From: an uncultured Ruegeria sp. | GTDB lineage: Bacteria; Pseudomonadota; Alphaproteobacteria; Rhodobacterales; Rhodobacteraceae | Length of the DNA stretch: 64,000 nt | Assembly (NCBI RefSeq): GCF_947504215.1 | Contig: NZ_CANNGO010000005.1 | Location: forward strand, 186,001-250,000 | Reading direction: 5' to 3' | Part shown: piece by piece, positions 9,460 through 16,656 of the stretch | Layout of the letters: each line of letters starts with the position of its first letter | Position numbering within the stretch: position 1 is the first letter of the stretch | Position numbers and translations under genes: made by a program | The notes under the pieces: generated by a model | Told to the model about the DNA's origin: nothing | Database searches by the model: none | What the model saw: the letters and a program-made list of their open reading frames with translations, nothing else

Positions 9460-10368
9460 TCAACCCTCGATAAACCGATAACCGTCACCGTCTGCAACGG
9501 CGCGACCAATGCCTCCGTTGGGCAGGTGAAATCCAACAAGGCTCAGGTCTTCGTGCGTCAGGCGATCAAACAGCATCTGCCGGGTTGTCGCAGCCAGTTC
9601 TGCGTTCTGATCAGACCCGCTGAGCCAGCTTGGTTTGCGAAACGCCACGTGGTGATTGCCAATCGCATCGCCTGCAATCATCGCGGCTGAATTTCCCTGC
9701 CTGATCTCAAAGGACATGTGCCCCGGCGTATGTCCGGGCGTCGAGACGGAAGCGATCCCTGGCAGTATCTCTTGATCGGTATCGAACAGTTGAACGCTGT
9801 CTTCGATCGCTTCCATTCGACGCTTGGCACCGACGGCAAAGGCCGCGCGGGCCTCACCGATGTCAGACACGGTTTCCGGGTTCCACCAGTAATCCCACTC
9901 GGCTCGTCCCATCATATAGGTCGCGTTGTAGAACACAGGCTCGTCAAACTCATCCAGAAGGCCCCAGATGTGATCGGGATGGGCATGGGTGAACACGACA
10001 TGTGTGATGTCTTCCGGTGCCAACCCAGCAGCGTCCAGACTGTCCAGCACCGTCCCGGCGGAAGGCATGAAATCCGCGCCGGATCCCACATCAAAAAGAA
10101 CCGTCTTCTTCCCATCGCGATAAAGGGTCAGGTTGCACTCGGGCAGGAGCGTTTCGCCCGACACATCATACTCTGCCAGGATCGGCGCAAGGTCGTCTTG
10201 CGGCATGGGCGCAAACAGGAAGCTGCCGGGCAATGTAAGGTAGCCATCGCTTATGGTTGTAAGGGTTGCGGACCCAATTGAAACTTCGGCTTTCGAAAGA
10301 GTTGGAAGGGCGCTTACCAACGGCGCAACCGTGGTGGCCTGCAGAAACCTGCGGCGCGAAAATGACAT
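9460..10368 (-). CDS. Tat-exported metallo-beta-lactamase-fold hydrolase
   Basis: A 302-residue protein with a twin-arginine signal (SRRRFLQAT at residues 4-12) and a complete zinc-hydrolase motif THAHPDH at about residues 127-133. Further ligands are seen in STPGHTPGHMSFEI (His near 213) and MIAGDAIGN (Asp near 234). The start is taken as ATG 10368 behind GGAGGG; an in-frame GTG three bases earlier is equally possible. The substrate is unknown; lactonase-like and sulfur-related members exist in this family. It is the first gene of a two-gene minus-strand unit with the degenerate paralogue, and an ATTC-N8-GAAT element lies 17 bases upstream. Confidence 0.8.
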   Translation of the reverse strand: MSFSRRRFLQATTVAPLVSALPTLSKAEVSIGSATLTTISDGYLTLPGSFLFAPMPQDDLAPILAEYDVSGETLLPECNLTLYRDGKKTVLFDVGSGADFMPSAGTVLDSLDAAGLAPEDITHVVFTHAHPDHIWGLLDEFDEPVFYNATYMMGRAEWDYWWNPETVSDIGEARAAFAVGAKRRMEAIEDSVQLFDTDQEILPGIASVSTPGHTPGHMSFEIRQGNSAAMIAGDAIGNHHVAFRKPSWLSGSDQNAELAATTRQMLFDRLTHEDLSLVGFHLPNGGIGRAVADGDGYRFIEG

Positions 10369-10384
10369 CACATCCCTCCATTGA

Positions 10385-10400
10385 ATTCTCTTATACGAAT
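10385..10400. promoter_or_regulatory. ATTC-N8-GAAT inverted repeat, possible persulfide-responsive ArsR-type operator
   Basis: The sequence ATTC TCTTATAC GAAT is an exact 4-8-4 inverted repeat just upstream of the metallo-hydrolase gene pair. From memory, ArsR-type persulfide sensors (SqrR, BigR, SoxR of Paracoccus-type sox clusters) bind AT-rich repeats of this general form. No such regulator is encoded in the window, so the link is an inference from motif and context only. Confidence 0.4.
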
Positions 10401-10483
10401 ATGAATGAATATCAATTGGATCGCAAGAAAACTATATCGCTTTGGGACTGGATGTCCGGGCTAAGTGCCGGGCTGTTCGGCGT

Positions 10484-10606
10484 TTAAATCATCAGACGGA
10501 TGGCAAAAGCGACGATTGCCAAGACAGCGACCCCGGCTAGCCAAAGCCCGGCAAACCAAAGCCACTTGGACAACGAAGACCGCTTGCCATTAATGGTACC
10601 CCTCAT
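10484..10606 (-). CDS. DUF2474 / CydX-like small subunit of bd oxidase
   Basis: A 40-residue single-span membrane protein that overlaps the 3' end of cydB by 17 bases in another frame. It begins MRGTINGKRS, a basic N-terminus, and continues into one hydrophobic helix (WLWFAGLWLAGVAVLAIV, about residues 15-32) that ends in AFAIRLMI. The tryptophan-rich helix after a basic start is the pattern of DUF2474, the small subunit encoded behind CIO-type cydAB genes, which stabilises the oxidase. Position, strand, length and topology all fit. It is too short for most gene callers and easy to miss. Confidence 0.78.
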   Translation of the reverse strand: MRGTINGKRSSLSKWLWFAGLWLAGVAVLAIVAFAIRLMI

Positions 10607-11594
10607 TTGGGTCCATCTTGCCGCGGAACACCCAATAGGCATAGGCCGTGTAGGCTAGGATAATCGGGATCAGGATCACGGTTCCAACCAATGCAAACGC
10701 AAGGCTTTCATCCGGTGCGGCCGCTTGCCAGATTGTCAAGGATGGCGGGATGATCATCGGGTAGAAGCTGATACCAATCCCGATGAAACTCAGTACGAAA
10801 AAGCCAAGCGCCGACAGGAAGGGTTGCAGATCCTTCCGGTCATTGAGCCCGGCAAAAAACGTCCAAGTCAGGGCCAGCATAAGCAATGGGACCACCATCG
10901 AAATCAGGCTGCCCGGAAGGTTGAACCAGCGCTGGAAATAGACTGCGTCCTGAAACGGGGTCAGGATGCTGACCAGTCCGATCAGTGCCAGCGTCATTGC
11001 TCCCAGCCACCACGAATAGCCGCGCATTTGGAGCTGCAAGTCGCCTTCGGTCTTCAGAACCAGCCATGTCGCGCCCAGCAGGGCATAGCCAATGACAACG
11101 GCCAGCCCGGTCAGGATTGAAAACGCCGTCAGCCAATCAAACCAGCCACCCGCATAGGCGCGGTCGGCGATATCGATGCCTTGCACCAAAGCACCAAGTG
11201 CAACGCCCTGACAAAACGCGGCCAGCACCGAGCCGCCAAAAAAGGCCATGTCCCACACACCCTTCCAGCGTTTGGTACGCCAGCGGTATTCAAAGGACAC
11301 ACCGCGAAAGATCAGGCCTAACAGCATCAGGGTGATCGGGATGTAGAGCGCTGGCATCAAGACGGCATAGGCCAGCGGGAAGACGGCAAAAAGCCCGCCG
11401 CCGCCCATCACAAGCCAGGTCTCATTGCCGTCCCAGACTGGCGCGACCGAATTCATCATCAGATCTCTGTCGTGGTCGGATTTCCCAAACGGGAACAGAA
11501 TGCCGATACCCAGATCAAAGCCGTCAAGCACCAGATAGGTAAGAACGGCAAAAGCGATGATACCGGCCCAGATAAAGGCAAGATCGAATGGCAT
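10590..11594 (-). CDS. cydB: Cytochrome bd-type quinol oxidase subunit II
   Basis: Subunit II of the bd oxidase, 334 residues with about eight or nine transmembrane helices. The N-terminal helix ends in the family hallmark LDGFDLGIG, followed by PVWDGNETWLVMGGG near residue 55 and a GVSFEYRWR segment near residue 95. The start is set at ATG 11594 because AAGGAG lies just upstream; a TTG six bases earlier would add two residues. It follows cydA by two bases. It is predicted to work with CydA as a quinol-oxidising, high-affinity terminal oxidase in the inner membrane. Confidence 0.93.
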   Translation of the reverse strand: MPFDLAFIWAGIIAFAVLTYLVLDGFDLGIGILFPFGKSDHDRDLMMNSVAPVWDGNETWLVMGGGGLFAVFPLAYAVLMPALYIPITLMLLGLIFRGVSFEYRWRTKRWKGVWDMAFFGGSVLAAFCQGVALGALVQGIDIADRAYAGGWFDWLTAFSILTGLAVVIGYALLGATWLVLKTEGDLQLQMRGYSWWLGAMTLALIGLVSILTPFQDAVYFQRWFNLPGSLISMVVPLLMLALTWTFFAGLNDRKDLQPFLSALGFFVLSFIGIGISFYPMIIPPSLTIWQAAAPDESLAFALVGTVILIPIILAYTAYAYWVFRGKMDPNEGYH

Positions 11595-11596
11595 GA

Positions 11597-13021
11597 TCAA
11601 TTCTCCTTGGGCTGAGCGCCGGGAATGAAATTGGGATCAATCTGTGCTGCAGGTGTAATACCTGCGGCGCGGACTGGCCCGTCGTGAAGACCAGTCTTCG
11701 GGGTCGCTGGGCGTTGGTTCATCATGCGCAGGATGTAGAACACGCCCGCCCCGAAGACGAAGAAATAGACCACCGCAAAAGCCACTAGCGATGTGGCAAC
11801 AGCGGGGGCGTCCACAGGGGCCAAACTGTCCGATGTGCGCAGCAGGCCATAAACTGTATAAGGTTGTCGGCCGACCTCGGTCGTGATCCATCCCGCAAGC
11901 ACGGCGACGAACCCGCTTGGCCCCATCACAAGCGCTGCGCGATGCAACCATGGCCAGTCATACAACCCGTTGCGCCAGCGTGCCCAAATGCTCCACAGGC
12001 CCAGGCCCAGCATCGCAAAGCCGATCGCGACCATCACCCGGAAGCTGAAGAACACAATCGCGACCGGTGGCCACTCTTCCCGGGCGAACTCGTTCAAACC
12101 CTTGATCTGCTCGTCAATGGTATGGGTCAGGATCAGAGAGCCGAGATACGGAATCTCGATCGCATGATCCAGCCGACCGTCTTTTTCGTTTGGGATGCCA
12201 AACAAGGCAAAGGGCTGATGATCGCCTTCCCGGTCAAAATGACCTTCCATCGCGGCAACTTTGATAGGCTGATGTTCCAGCGTGTTCAGGCCGTGAAGAT
12301 CGCCCGCCATGATCTGCATCGGCGTGACCACAACCGCCATCCACATGGCCATCGAAAAGGCGCGGCGGGATTCTCGATCCGCCCGGTCGCGCAGCAAATG
12401 CAGCGCACTGACAGCGCCGACCACAAAGGCGACAGTCAGAAAGGCGGCCAGCACCATATGTACCAACCTGTAAGGGAATGAGGGGTTGAATGTGATGGCC
12501 CACCAATCCAGCGGAATGAACTGCCCGTTTTCGCCGATACCAAAGCCAGCAGGTGTCTGCATCCAACTGTTCACAGCCAAAATCCAGGTGGCCGACATCA
12601 ACGTGCCAACCGCCACCATGGCTGTCGCGAACATGTGCAGCCTGTCGCCTACGCGGTCCCGGCCAAACAGCATAATGCCTAGAAACCCAGCCTCGAGGAA
12701 AAAGGCTGACAGCACTTCATACGCCATGAGCGGCCCAACAACCGGCCCGGCTTTGTCGGAAAACACCGACCAGTTTGTGCCGAACTGATAGGACATCACA
12801 ATGCCCGAAACGACGCCCATGCCAAACGCCATGGCAAAGATTTTTTTCCAGTAGTTGAACAAGTTCAAATAGGTTTCGTCCCGCTTTCGCAGCCACAATC
12901 CGTTCAACACTGCCAAATAGCTGGCCAGTCCAATTGAAAACGCCGGGAAGATAATGTGGAACGAGACTGTGAACGCAAATTGCACCCGCGCCAGGGTCTC
13001 TGCACTAAAACTTTCAAGCAT
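11597..13021 (-). CDS. cydA: Cytochrome bd-type quinol oxidase subunit I (CIO type)
   Basis: Subunit I, 474 residues, carrying the haem ligands and quinol site. Visible marks are HIIFPAFSIG near residue 20, YRLVHMVLAAF near residue 185, the MQIMAGDLHG segment near 235 and EVGRQPYTVYGLLRT near 390. The quinol loop is short, as in cyanide-insensitive oxidases, and the usual GRQPW tryptophan is replaced by tyrosine. The start is ATG 13021; an upstream extension to 13096 lacks membrane or coding character. bd oxidases resist sulfide, nitric oxide and cyanide. That fits the sulfide- and persulfide-oxidising genes around it and the NsrR-like regulator transcribed divergently. Confidence 0.93.
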   Translation of the reverse strand: MLESFSAETLARVQFAFTVSFHIIFPAFSIGLASYLAVLNGLWLRKRDETYLNLFNYWKKIFAMAFGMGVVSGIVMSYQFGTNWSVFSDKAGPVVGPLMAYEVLSAFFLEAGFLGIMLFGRDRVGDRLHMFATAMVAVGTLMSATWILAVNSWMQTPAGFGIGENGQFIPLDWWAITFNPSFPYRLVHMVLAAFLTVAFVVGAVSALHLLRDRADRESRRAFSMAMWMAVVVTPMQIMAGDLHGLNTLEHQPIKVAAMEGHFDREGDHQPFALFGIPNEKDGRLDHAIEIPYLGSLILTHTIDEQIKGLNEFAREEWPPVAIVFFSFRVMVAIGFAMLGLGLWSIWARWRNGLYDWPWLHRAALVMGPSGFVAVLAGWITTEVGRQPYTVYGLLRTSDSLAPVDAPAVATSLVAFAVVYFFVFGAGVFYILRMMNQRPATPKTGLHDGPVRAAGITPAAQIDPNFIPGAQPKEN

Positions 13022-13208
13022 TAGATCGGTTCCTTTTCGACAAGGCGAATGGCCGCCATCGCAGAGGACAGGCGCCGCAGCGCCCACTTGGAGCATGTTG
13101 AGATTTCAGATGAGACGATCAGAGCAACATCACCAGGAATTCGTGACATGAGTCTTCCTTTCCGATCTTGTCGTTTGCAATCCACATAGGTGGGTTCAGC
13201 ATCGTCTT

Positions 13209-13225
13209 CAGTGACAAAATCACTG
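13209..13225. promoter_or_regulatory. Palindrome CAGTGA-N5-TCACTG between cydA and rrf2
   Basis: CAGTGACAAAATCACTG is a perfect 6-5-6 inverted repeat in the 254-base divergent intergenic region of cydA (minus) and the Rrf2 gene (plus). A TATATT hexamer (13241-13246) lies 15 bases downstream toward the Rrf2 gene and may be its -10 element. A matching palindrome stands before the DUF2892 gene. The Crp/Fnr regulator encoded at 13743 is the most likely binder, which is an inference. Confidence 0.5.
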
Positions 13226-13275
13226 GGCTTGTAGAAAAGTTATATTCTTTTTAGAGTTTTGTTCGAGAGGACAAA

Positions 13276-13746
13276 ATGAAGCTGACATCTTATTCGAATT
13301 ATGCGCTGCGATCCTTGCAACTTGCGGCACTGAAGGCCCCCGATCGTATTCGGGTAGACGATGTCGTTCGCGTCCACGGGTTGGCCCGAACTCACATAGT
13401 GAAAATCGTGCACGAGCTTGGGCGCGCCGGATACCTTAAGACCTTGCGCGGTCGGGGCGGCGGGTTTTTGCTGGCCAAGCCACCGGGTGAAATTGTCATC
13501 GGCGATGTCATCAGATTGACCGAGGGCCCGCTGGATGTTGTCGAGTGTTTCAACCCGGAGAAAAACACATGCCCATTGATCGGCATTTGCAAGCTGTCAC
13601 TTGCGATGCAGAAGGCAACACATGCATTCATGGCGGTGCTGGATGATCTGACCCTGGCGGATATCGCTTCGAACAAAGGTGAACTGCTGGCGCGCATTGC
13701 TCCGATTGAGGACGGCATAGTGGCACCCATCGGGAAAGCGCGATGA
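13276..13746 (+). CDS. Rrf2-family (NsrR-like) transcriptional regulator
   Basis: A 156-residue Rrf2 regulator. The N-terminal winged helix (residues 1-75) contains TSYSNYALRSLQ and LRGRGGGFLLAK. It has three cysteines, C91, C99 and C105, in the spacing C-x7-C-x5-C typical of the iron-sulfur sensors NsrR (nitric oxide) and relatives. I favour an NsrR-like role because the divergent neighbour is a nitric-oxide- and sulfide-tolerant bd oxidase, but the signal could be another reactive nitrogen or sulfur species. Its stop overlaps the start of the Crp/Fnr gene by four bases (ATGA). Confidence 0.82.
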   Translation: MKLTSYSNYALRSLQLAALKAPDRIRVDDVVRVHGLARTHIVKIVHELGRAGYLKTLRGRGGGFLLAKPPGEIVIGDVIRLTEGPLDVVECFNPEKNTCPLIGICKLSLAMQKATHAFMAVLDDLTLADIASNKGELLARIAPIEDGIVAPIGKAR

Positions 13747-14408
13747 CAATCACGGACTGGACCGAACGTTTTCAAGGTACAAGCAGGCTGCCTCGGTCCG
13801 TCCGCGATCGCCTTGTTTCGGCTGCGCGCATCGTGCGGTTTTCCAAAGGTAGTCAGGTTTTTGGTCCGGATAACGTGCCGGACAGCCTGTTTTTCCTCTA
13901 CGAAGGCAGGATCCGGGTGTCGCAAAGCTCGGAATCAGGGCGTGAGATAGTGCTTTACCGGGTCGAGGCTGGTGAAAGCTGCGTTCTGACCACCGCCTGC
14001 ATGTTGGCAGAAGAAGCGTATAATGCAGAGGGCGTCGCCGAAACAGATGTGACGGCGATTGTGCTGCCAAAACCCGCCTTCGACCGGCTGGCTGCCGAAG
14101 AGGACGCGTTTCGCAATTTCGTGTTTGCGGCCTATTCCCGTCGTCTGATCGACCTGCTGCGGGTCGTGGACGACGTTGCCTTCGGGCGCATCGATGTCAG
14201 GCTGGCCGAACGTCTTCTGTCCCTTGCCGGCGACAAGGCCGAAATTCTAGCCACACATCAGCAGCTTGCCAGCGAGTTGGGGACCGCCCGTGAAGTGGTG
14301 TCGAGGGTCTTGCATGATTTTCAAAAGCGCGACTTGGTCGCTCAGTCGCGTGGTCAAATCTCATTGATCGACAAGCCCGCATTACGTGCGCTGGCGCAAA
14401 GCGATTGA
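13743..14408 (+). CDS. Crp/Fnr-family regulator with C-x5-C motif
   Basis: A 221-residue regulator with a cyclic-nucleotide-binding-like N-terminal barrel (residues 20-125) and a C-terminal helix-turn-helix (THQQLASELGTAREVVSRVLHDF, split here as residues about 170-192). It lacks the Fnr N-terminal cysteine cluster. In the barrel it has C80 and C86 (ESCVLTTAC), a pair well placed for disulfide or tetrasulfide formation. Context (bd oxidase, split YeeE transporter, persulfide dioxygenase, sulfide:quinone reductase) suggests it senses sulfide, persulfide or redox state, which is not proven. It is co-translated with the Rrf2 gene. Confidence 0.8.
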   Translation: MTITDWTERFQGTSRLPRSVRDRLVSAARIVRFSKGSQVFGPDNVPDSLFFLYEGRIRVSQSSESGREIVLYRVEAGESCVLTTACMLAEEAYNAEGVAETDVTAIVLPKPAFDRLAAEEDAFRNFVFAAYSRRLIDLLRVVDDVAFGRIDVRLAERLLSLAGDKAEILATHQQLASELGTAREVVSRVLHDFQKRDLVAQSRGQISLIDKPALRALAQSD

Positions 14409-14435
14409 GGTATCGTGGAATATTTCTGAGTTTGG

Positions 14436-14448
14436 GTGACATTGTCAC
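14436..14448. promoter_or_regulatory. Palindrome GTGAC-N3-GTCAC upstream of DUF2892 operon
   Basis: GTGACATTGTCAC is a perfect 5-3-5 inverted repeat, 57 bases before the DUF2892 start. It shares the GTGAC half-site and the following TCACTG with the palindrome at 13209-13225. As there, the motif AAAGTTATATT follows (14465-14475 here, 13237-13247 allowing for one change), containing a possible -10 TATATT. The repeated layout argues for one regulator acting on both promoters. Confidence 0.5.
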
Positions 14449-14505
14449 TGAAGATCTGTTCTCAAAGTTATATTTTCAGACGAGCTTTAGAAATAGGAGA
14501 ACGAG

Positions 14506-14721
14506 ATGACCGCCAATGTCGGAGCAATCGACCGAGTGCTGCGCGCCGCGCTGGGTCTGGCCCTGCTGTACCTTGCCTTCTTCAGTGCCCAGCCTTTGTT
14601 TGCCGAACCGCTGTACAAATATGGCACGGCGGTCATCGGGGGCGTCGTTTTGTTGACCTCGGCCATGAAAATCTGCCCGCTGTATTCGCTGCTCGGCATC
14701 AAGACCTGCAAGGCCTGCTGA
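14506..14721 (+). CDS. DUF2892 (YgaP-type membrane domain) protein
   Basis: A 71-residue membrane protein with two hydrophobic helices (about residues 13-32 and 40-58) and the DUF2892 marks VGAIDRVLRAALG near the N-terminus and CPLYSLLGIKTC at the C-terminus. The cysteines at the C-terminal end (C57, C68, C71) resemble those of the membrane domain in YgaP-type rhodaneses, where the domain is linked to sulfur handling. No rhodanese domain is fused here. It starts a plus-strand operon with the split YeeE/YedE genes; GGAGAACGAG gives a ribosome-binding site. Confidence 0.8.
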   Translation: MTANVGAIDRVLRAALGLALLYLAFFSAQPLFAEPLYKYGTAVIGGVVLLTSAMKICPLYSLLGIKTCKAC

Positions 14722-14722
14722 T

Positions 14723-15154
14723 ATGGAAACCGCATTCACCCCATTTGCGTCTCTGAGCGGCGGCTTGCTGATTGGGTTTGGGGCCGTGTTGCTGATGCTG
14801 GGCCTTGGGCGCATCATGGGGGCCACCGGCATCATGTCCGGGCTGGTCTTTGCTAAAAACACGGCCGAGCTTTCCTGGCGGGCGGTACTGGCGGCAGGGA
14901 TGATCCTTGCGCCGGGCCTGATCTATGCAGTGACTGGCAACATGCCTGCAATTGACGTTCCGATCAGTCCCCTGATGATCGTCATCGGCGGTGTGATTGT
15001 TGGGCTGGGCGCGAGCCTTGGGTCCGGATGTACATCCGGTCACGGTGTATGTGGCCTGTCGCGCATGTCCGTGCGCTCGCTTGTGGCCGTGCCGACCTTC
15101 ATGGTGACTGCTGCAATCACCGTCTTTGTGATCCGCCACATGTTCGGAGGGTAG
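14723..15154 (+). CDS. YeeE/YedE half-transporter, N-terminal half (PmpA-like)
   Basis: A 143-residue protein with four or so membrane helices. It contains the family core GLGASLGSGCTSGHGVCGLSR (positions about 96-116), with the invariant cysteine in GCTSGHG. It corresponds to one half of a full-length YeeE/YedE sulfur transporter. The second half is encoded three bases downstream. PmpA/PmpB pairs like this commonly sit in operons with persulfide dioxygenase and sulfide:quinone reductase, and are thought to move sulfite, thiosulfate or persulfidic sulfur across the inner membrane. Confidence 0.85.
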   Translation: METAFTPFASLSGGLLIGFGAVLLMLGLGRIMGATGIMSGLVFAKNTAELSWRAVLAAGMILAPGLIYAVTGNMPAIDVPISPLMIVIGGVIVGLGASLGSGCTSGHGVCGLSRMSVRSLVAVPTFMVTAAITVFVIRHMFGG

Positions 15155-15157
15155 GGG

Positions 15158-15595
15158 ATGCGACTGATCTTTGTATTTCTGACCGGCCTTGTGTTCGGCC
15201 TCGGGATTGCGATCTCGGGCATGATGAACCCGGCCAAGGTGCTCAACTTCTTCGATCTGGCCGGAACTTGGGATCCCAGCCTGGCCTTTGTGATGGGGGG
15301 TGCCTTGGTGGTTACCTTTGTCGGCTACCGCCTTGTCTGGCGCCGCGATGCGCCGTTGTTTGCAAGCCTGTTTCAGATCCCGACCTCGAAGGTTATCGAC
15401 ACAAAACTGATCGGTGGGTCGGCACTGTTCGGAATCGGCTGGGGGATCGCAGGGTTCTGTCCCGGCGCCGCCATTCCAGCGATAGGAACAGGCCGGTGGG
15501 AGGTCTTGTTGTTTCTGGGCGCGGTCGCTGTGGGCCTGGCTTTGGCCCGTATCCTGCAAGGCCAACCGTTGTTTTCCCGCTCGGCCAACGCCTGA
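15158..15595 (+). CDS. YeeE/YedE half-transporter, C-terminal half (PmpB/DUF6691-like)
   Basis: A 145-residue membrane protein with the DUF6691 signatures GIAISGMMNPAKVLNFFD near residue 18 and GIAGFCPGAAIPAIG near residue 103. The cysteine in GFCPGA is the counterpart of the cysteine in the first half. It starts behind GGAGGGTAGGGG, three bases after the upstream stop, so both halves are likely made in equal amounts and assemble as one transporter. The alternative, that each half acts alone, seems less likely given the coupling. Confidence 0.85.
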   Translation: MRLIFVFLTGLVFGLGIAISGMMNPAKVLNFFDLAGTWDPSLAFVMGGALVVTFVGYRLVWRRDAPLFASLFQIPTSKVIDTKLIGGSALFGIGWGIAGFCPGAAIPAIGTGRWEVLLFLGAVAVGLALARILQGQPLFSRSANA

Positions 15596-15709
15596 ACAGC
15601 GATCAGCAGGGCGACAGCCAGCACTCAGACTCCAAGCCGCAGCCGCTGTACCGGCGCCTTTAACCGGGCGCGGCAGGCCGCCATGCGCATTGCACGAATT
15701 GATTATGGA

Positions 15710-15738
15710 TCAGGGCCGAGGTCACCGATCCGCCCTGA
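15710..15738. repeat. Inverted repeat TCAGGGC-N15-GCCCTGA before persulfide dioxygenase
   Basis: Seven-base perfect arms separated by 15 bases, ending ten bases before the ribosome-binding site AGGAGA (15748-15753). It could be an operator or a 5' leader stem. The 163-base gap it sits in holds no other recognisable feature. Confidence 0.35.
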
Positions 15739-15758
15739 CCAATAACAGGAGAACTGAA

Positions 15759-16643
15759 ATGATTGACTACCCCATTGATATGAATGTCAAACCCGACGTT
15801 CAGGCGTTTTTCGATGAGGCCACGAATACAATCAGTTACATCGTGAAAGACCCGACATCCAATGCTTGCGCCATTGTCGACAGTGTGATGGACATTGATT
15901 ATGCCGCCGGTCGCGTCACCTATGATCACGCGGATGAACTGATCCGTCAGGTCAAAGCACAAGGGTTGGTTCTGGAGTGGATCATCGAAACCCATGTGCA
16001 TGCCGACCACCTTTCGGCGGCGCCCTATATCCAGCAGCAACTGGGCGGCAAAATCGGAATCGGCGACAAGATCATGGTCGTTCAAAACACGTTCGGTAAA
16101 GTGTTCAACGAAGGCACCGAGTTTCAACGTGATGGCAGCCAATTTGATGCGCTGTTCAAGGATGGTGATACCTACATGATCGGCAACATGCGCGCGTTTG
16201 CCATGTACACCCCCGGCCATACCCCCGCCTGCATGGTCCATGTCATGGGGGATGCAGCCTTCGCCGGGGACACGTTGTTCATGCCTGATGGTGGATCGGC
16301 GCGGGCGGACTTTCCGGGAGGCGACGCCGGTACGCTATACGACTCGATCCAGAAAGTGCTGAGCCTGCCGGACGAAACACGTTTGTTCATGTGCCACGAC
16401 TACGGCCCCAACGGGCGCGATATCAGATGGGAAACTACAGTTGCCGAGGAGAAAACACATAATATCCATGTAGGCGGTGGCAAAACAAAGGAAGAGTTCG
16501 TCAAGTTTCGGACTGAACGCGACGCGACGCTGGCCATGCCGAAACTGATCATTCCGTCTTTGCAGGTGAACATGCGGGCTGGTGAAGTTCCGACCGACAA
16601 GGACGGAAACCCGATGCTCAAAGTGCCTGTGAATGCGCTGTGA
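15759..16643 (+). CDS. Persulfide dioxygenase, ETHE1/Blh-type metallo-beta-lactamase fold
   Basis: A 294-residue cytoplasmic protein of the persulfide dioxygenase family, which oxidises glutathione persulfide to sulfite with a mononuclear iron. The metal motif HVHADH is at residues 79-84, followed by TPGHTPACMVHVMGD, AGDTLFMPDGGSARADF and MCHDYGPNGRD. The segment GGSARADFPGGD is the family mark of the ETHE1/Blh group. The start is ATG 15759 behind AGGAGA; an upstream in-frame start at 15690 would add residues with no family match. The reaction product, sulfite, could leave through the split YeeE transporter just upstream. The sulfide:quinone reductase that makes persulfide is encoded immediately downstream. 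Confidence 0.9.
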   Translation: MIDYPIDMNVKPDVQAFFDEATNTISYIVKDPTSNACAIVDSVMDIDYAAGRVTYDHADELIRQVKAQGLVLEWIIETHVHADHLSAAPYIQQQLGGKIGIGDKIMVVQNTFGKVFNEGTEFQRDGSQFDALFKDGDTYMIGNMRAFAMYTPGHTPACMVHVMGDAAFAGDTLFMPDGGSARADFPGGDAGTLYDSIQKVLSLPDETRLFMCHDYGPNGRDIRWETTVAEEKTHNIHVGGGKTKEEFVKFRTERDATLAMPKLIIPSLQVNMRAGEVPTDKDGNPMLKVPVNAL

Positions 16644-16656
16644 AGAGGATACGAGC

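Noticed and set aside
13022..13096. N-terminal extension of CydA
   Set aside because: The extension has no similarity to the family, whereas ATG 13021 gives the normal CydA N-terminus just before the first helix.
13209..13225. Classical cAMP-Crp or Fnr site
   Set aside because: The arm spacing is GTGA-N5-TCAC, not TGTGA-N6-TCACA or TTGAT-N4-ATCAA. I kept it as a possible site for the locally encoded Crp/Fnr protein.
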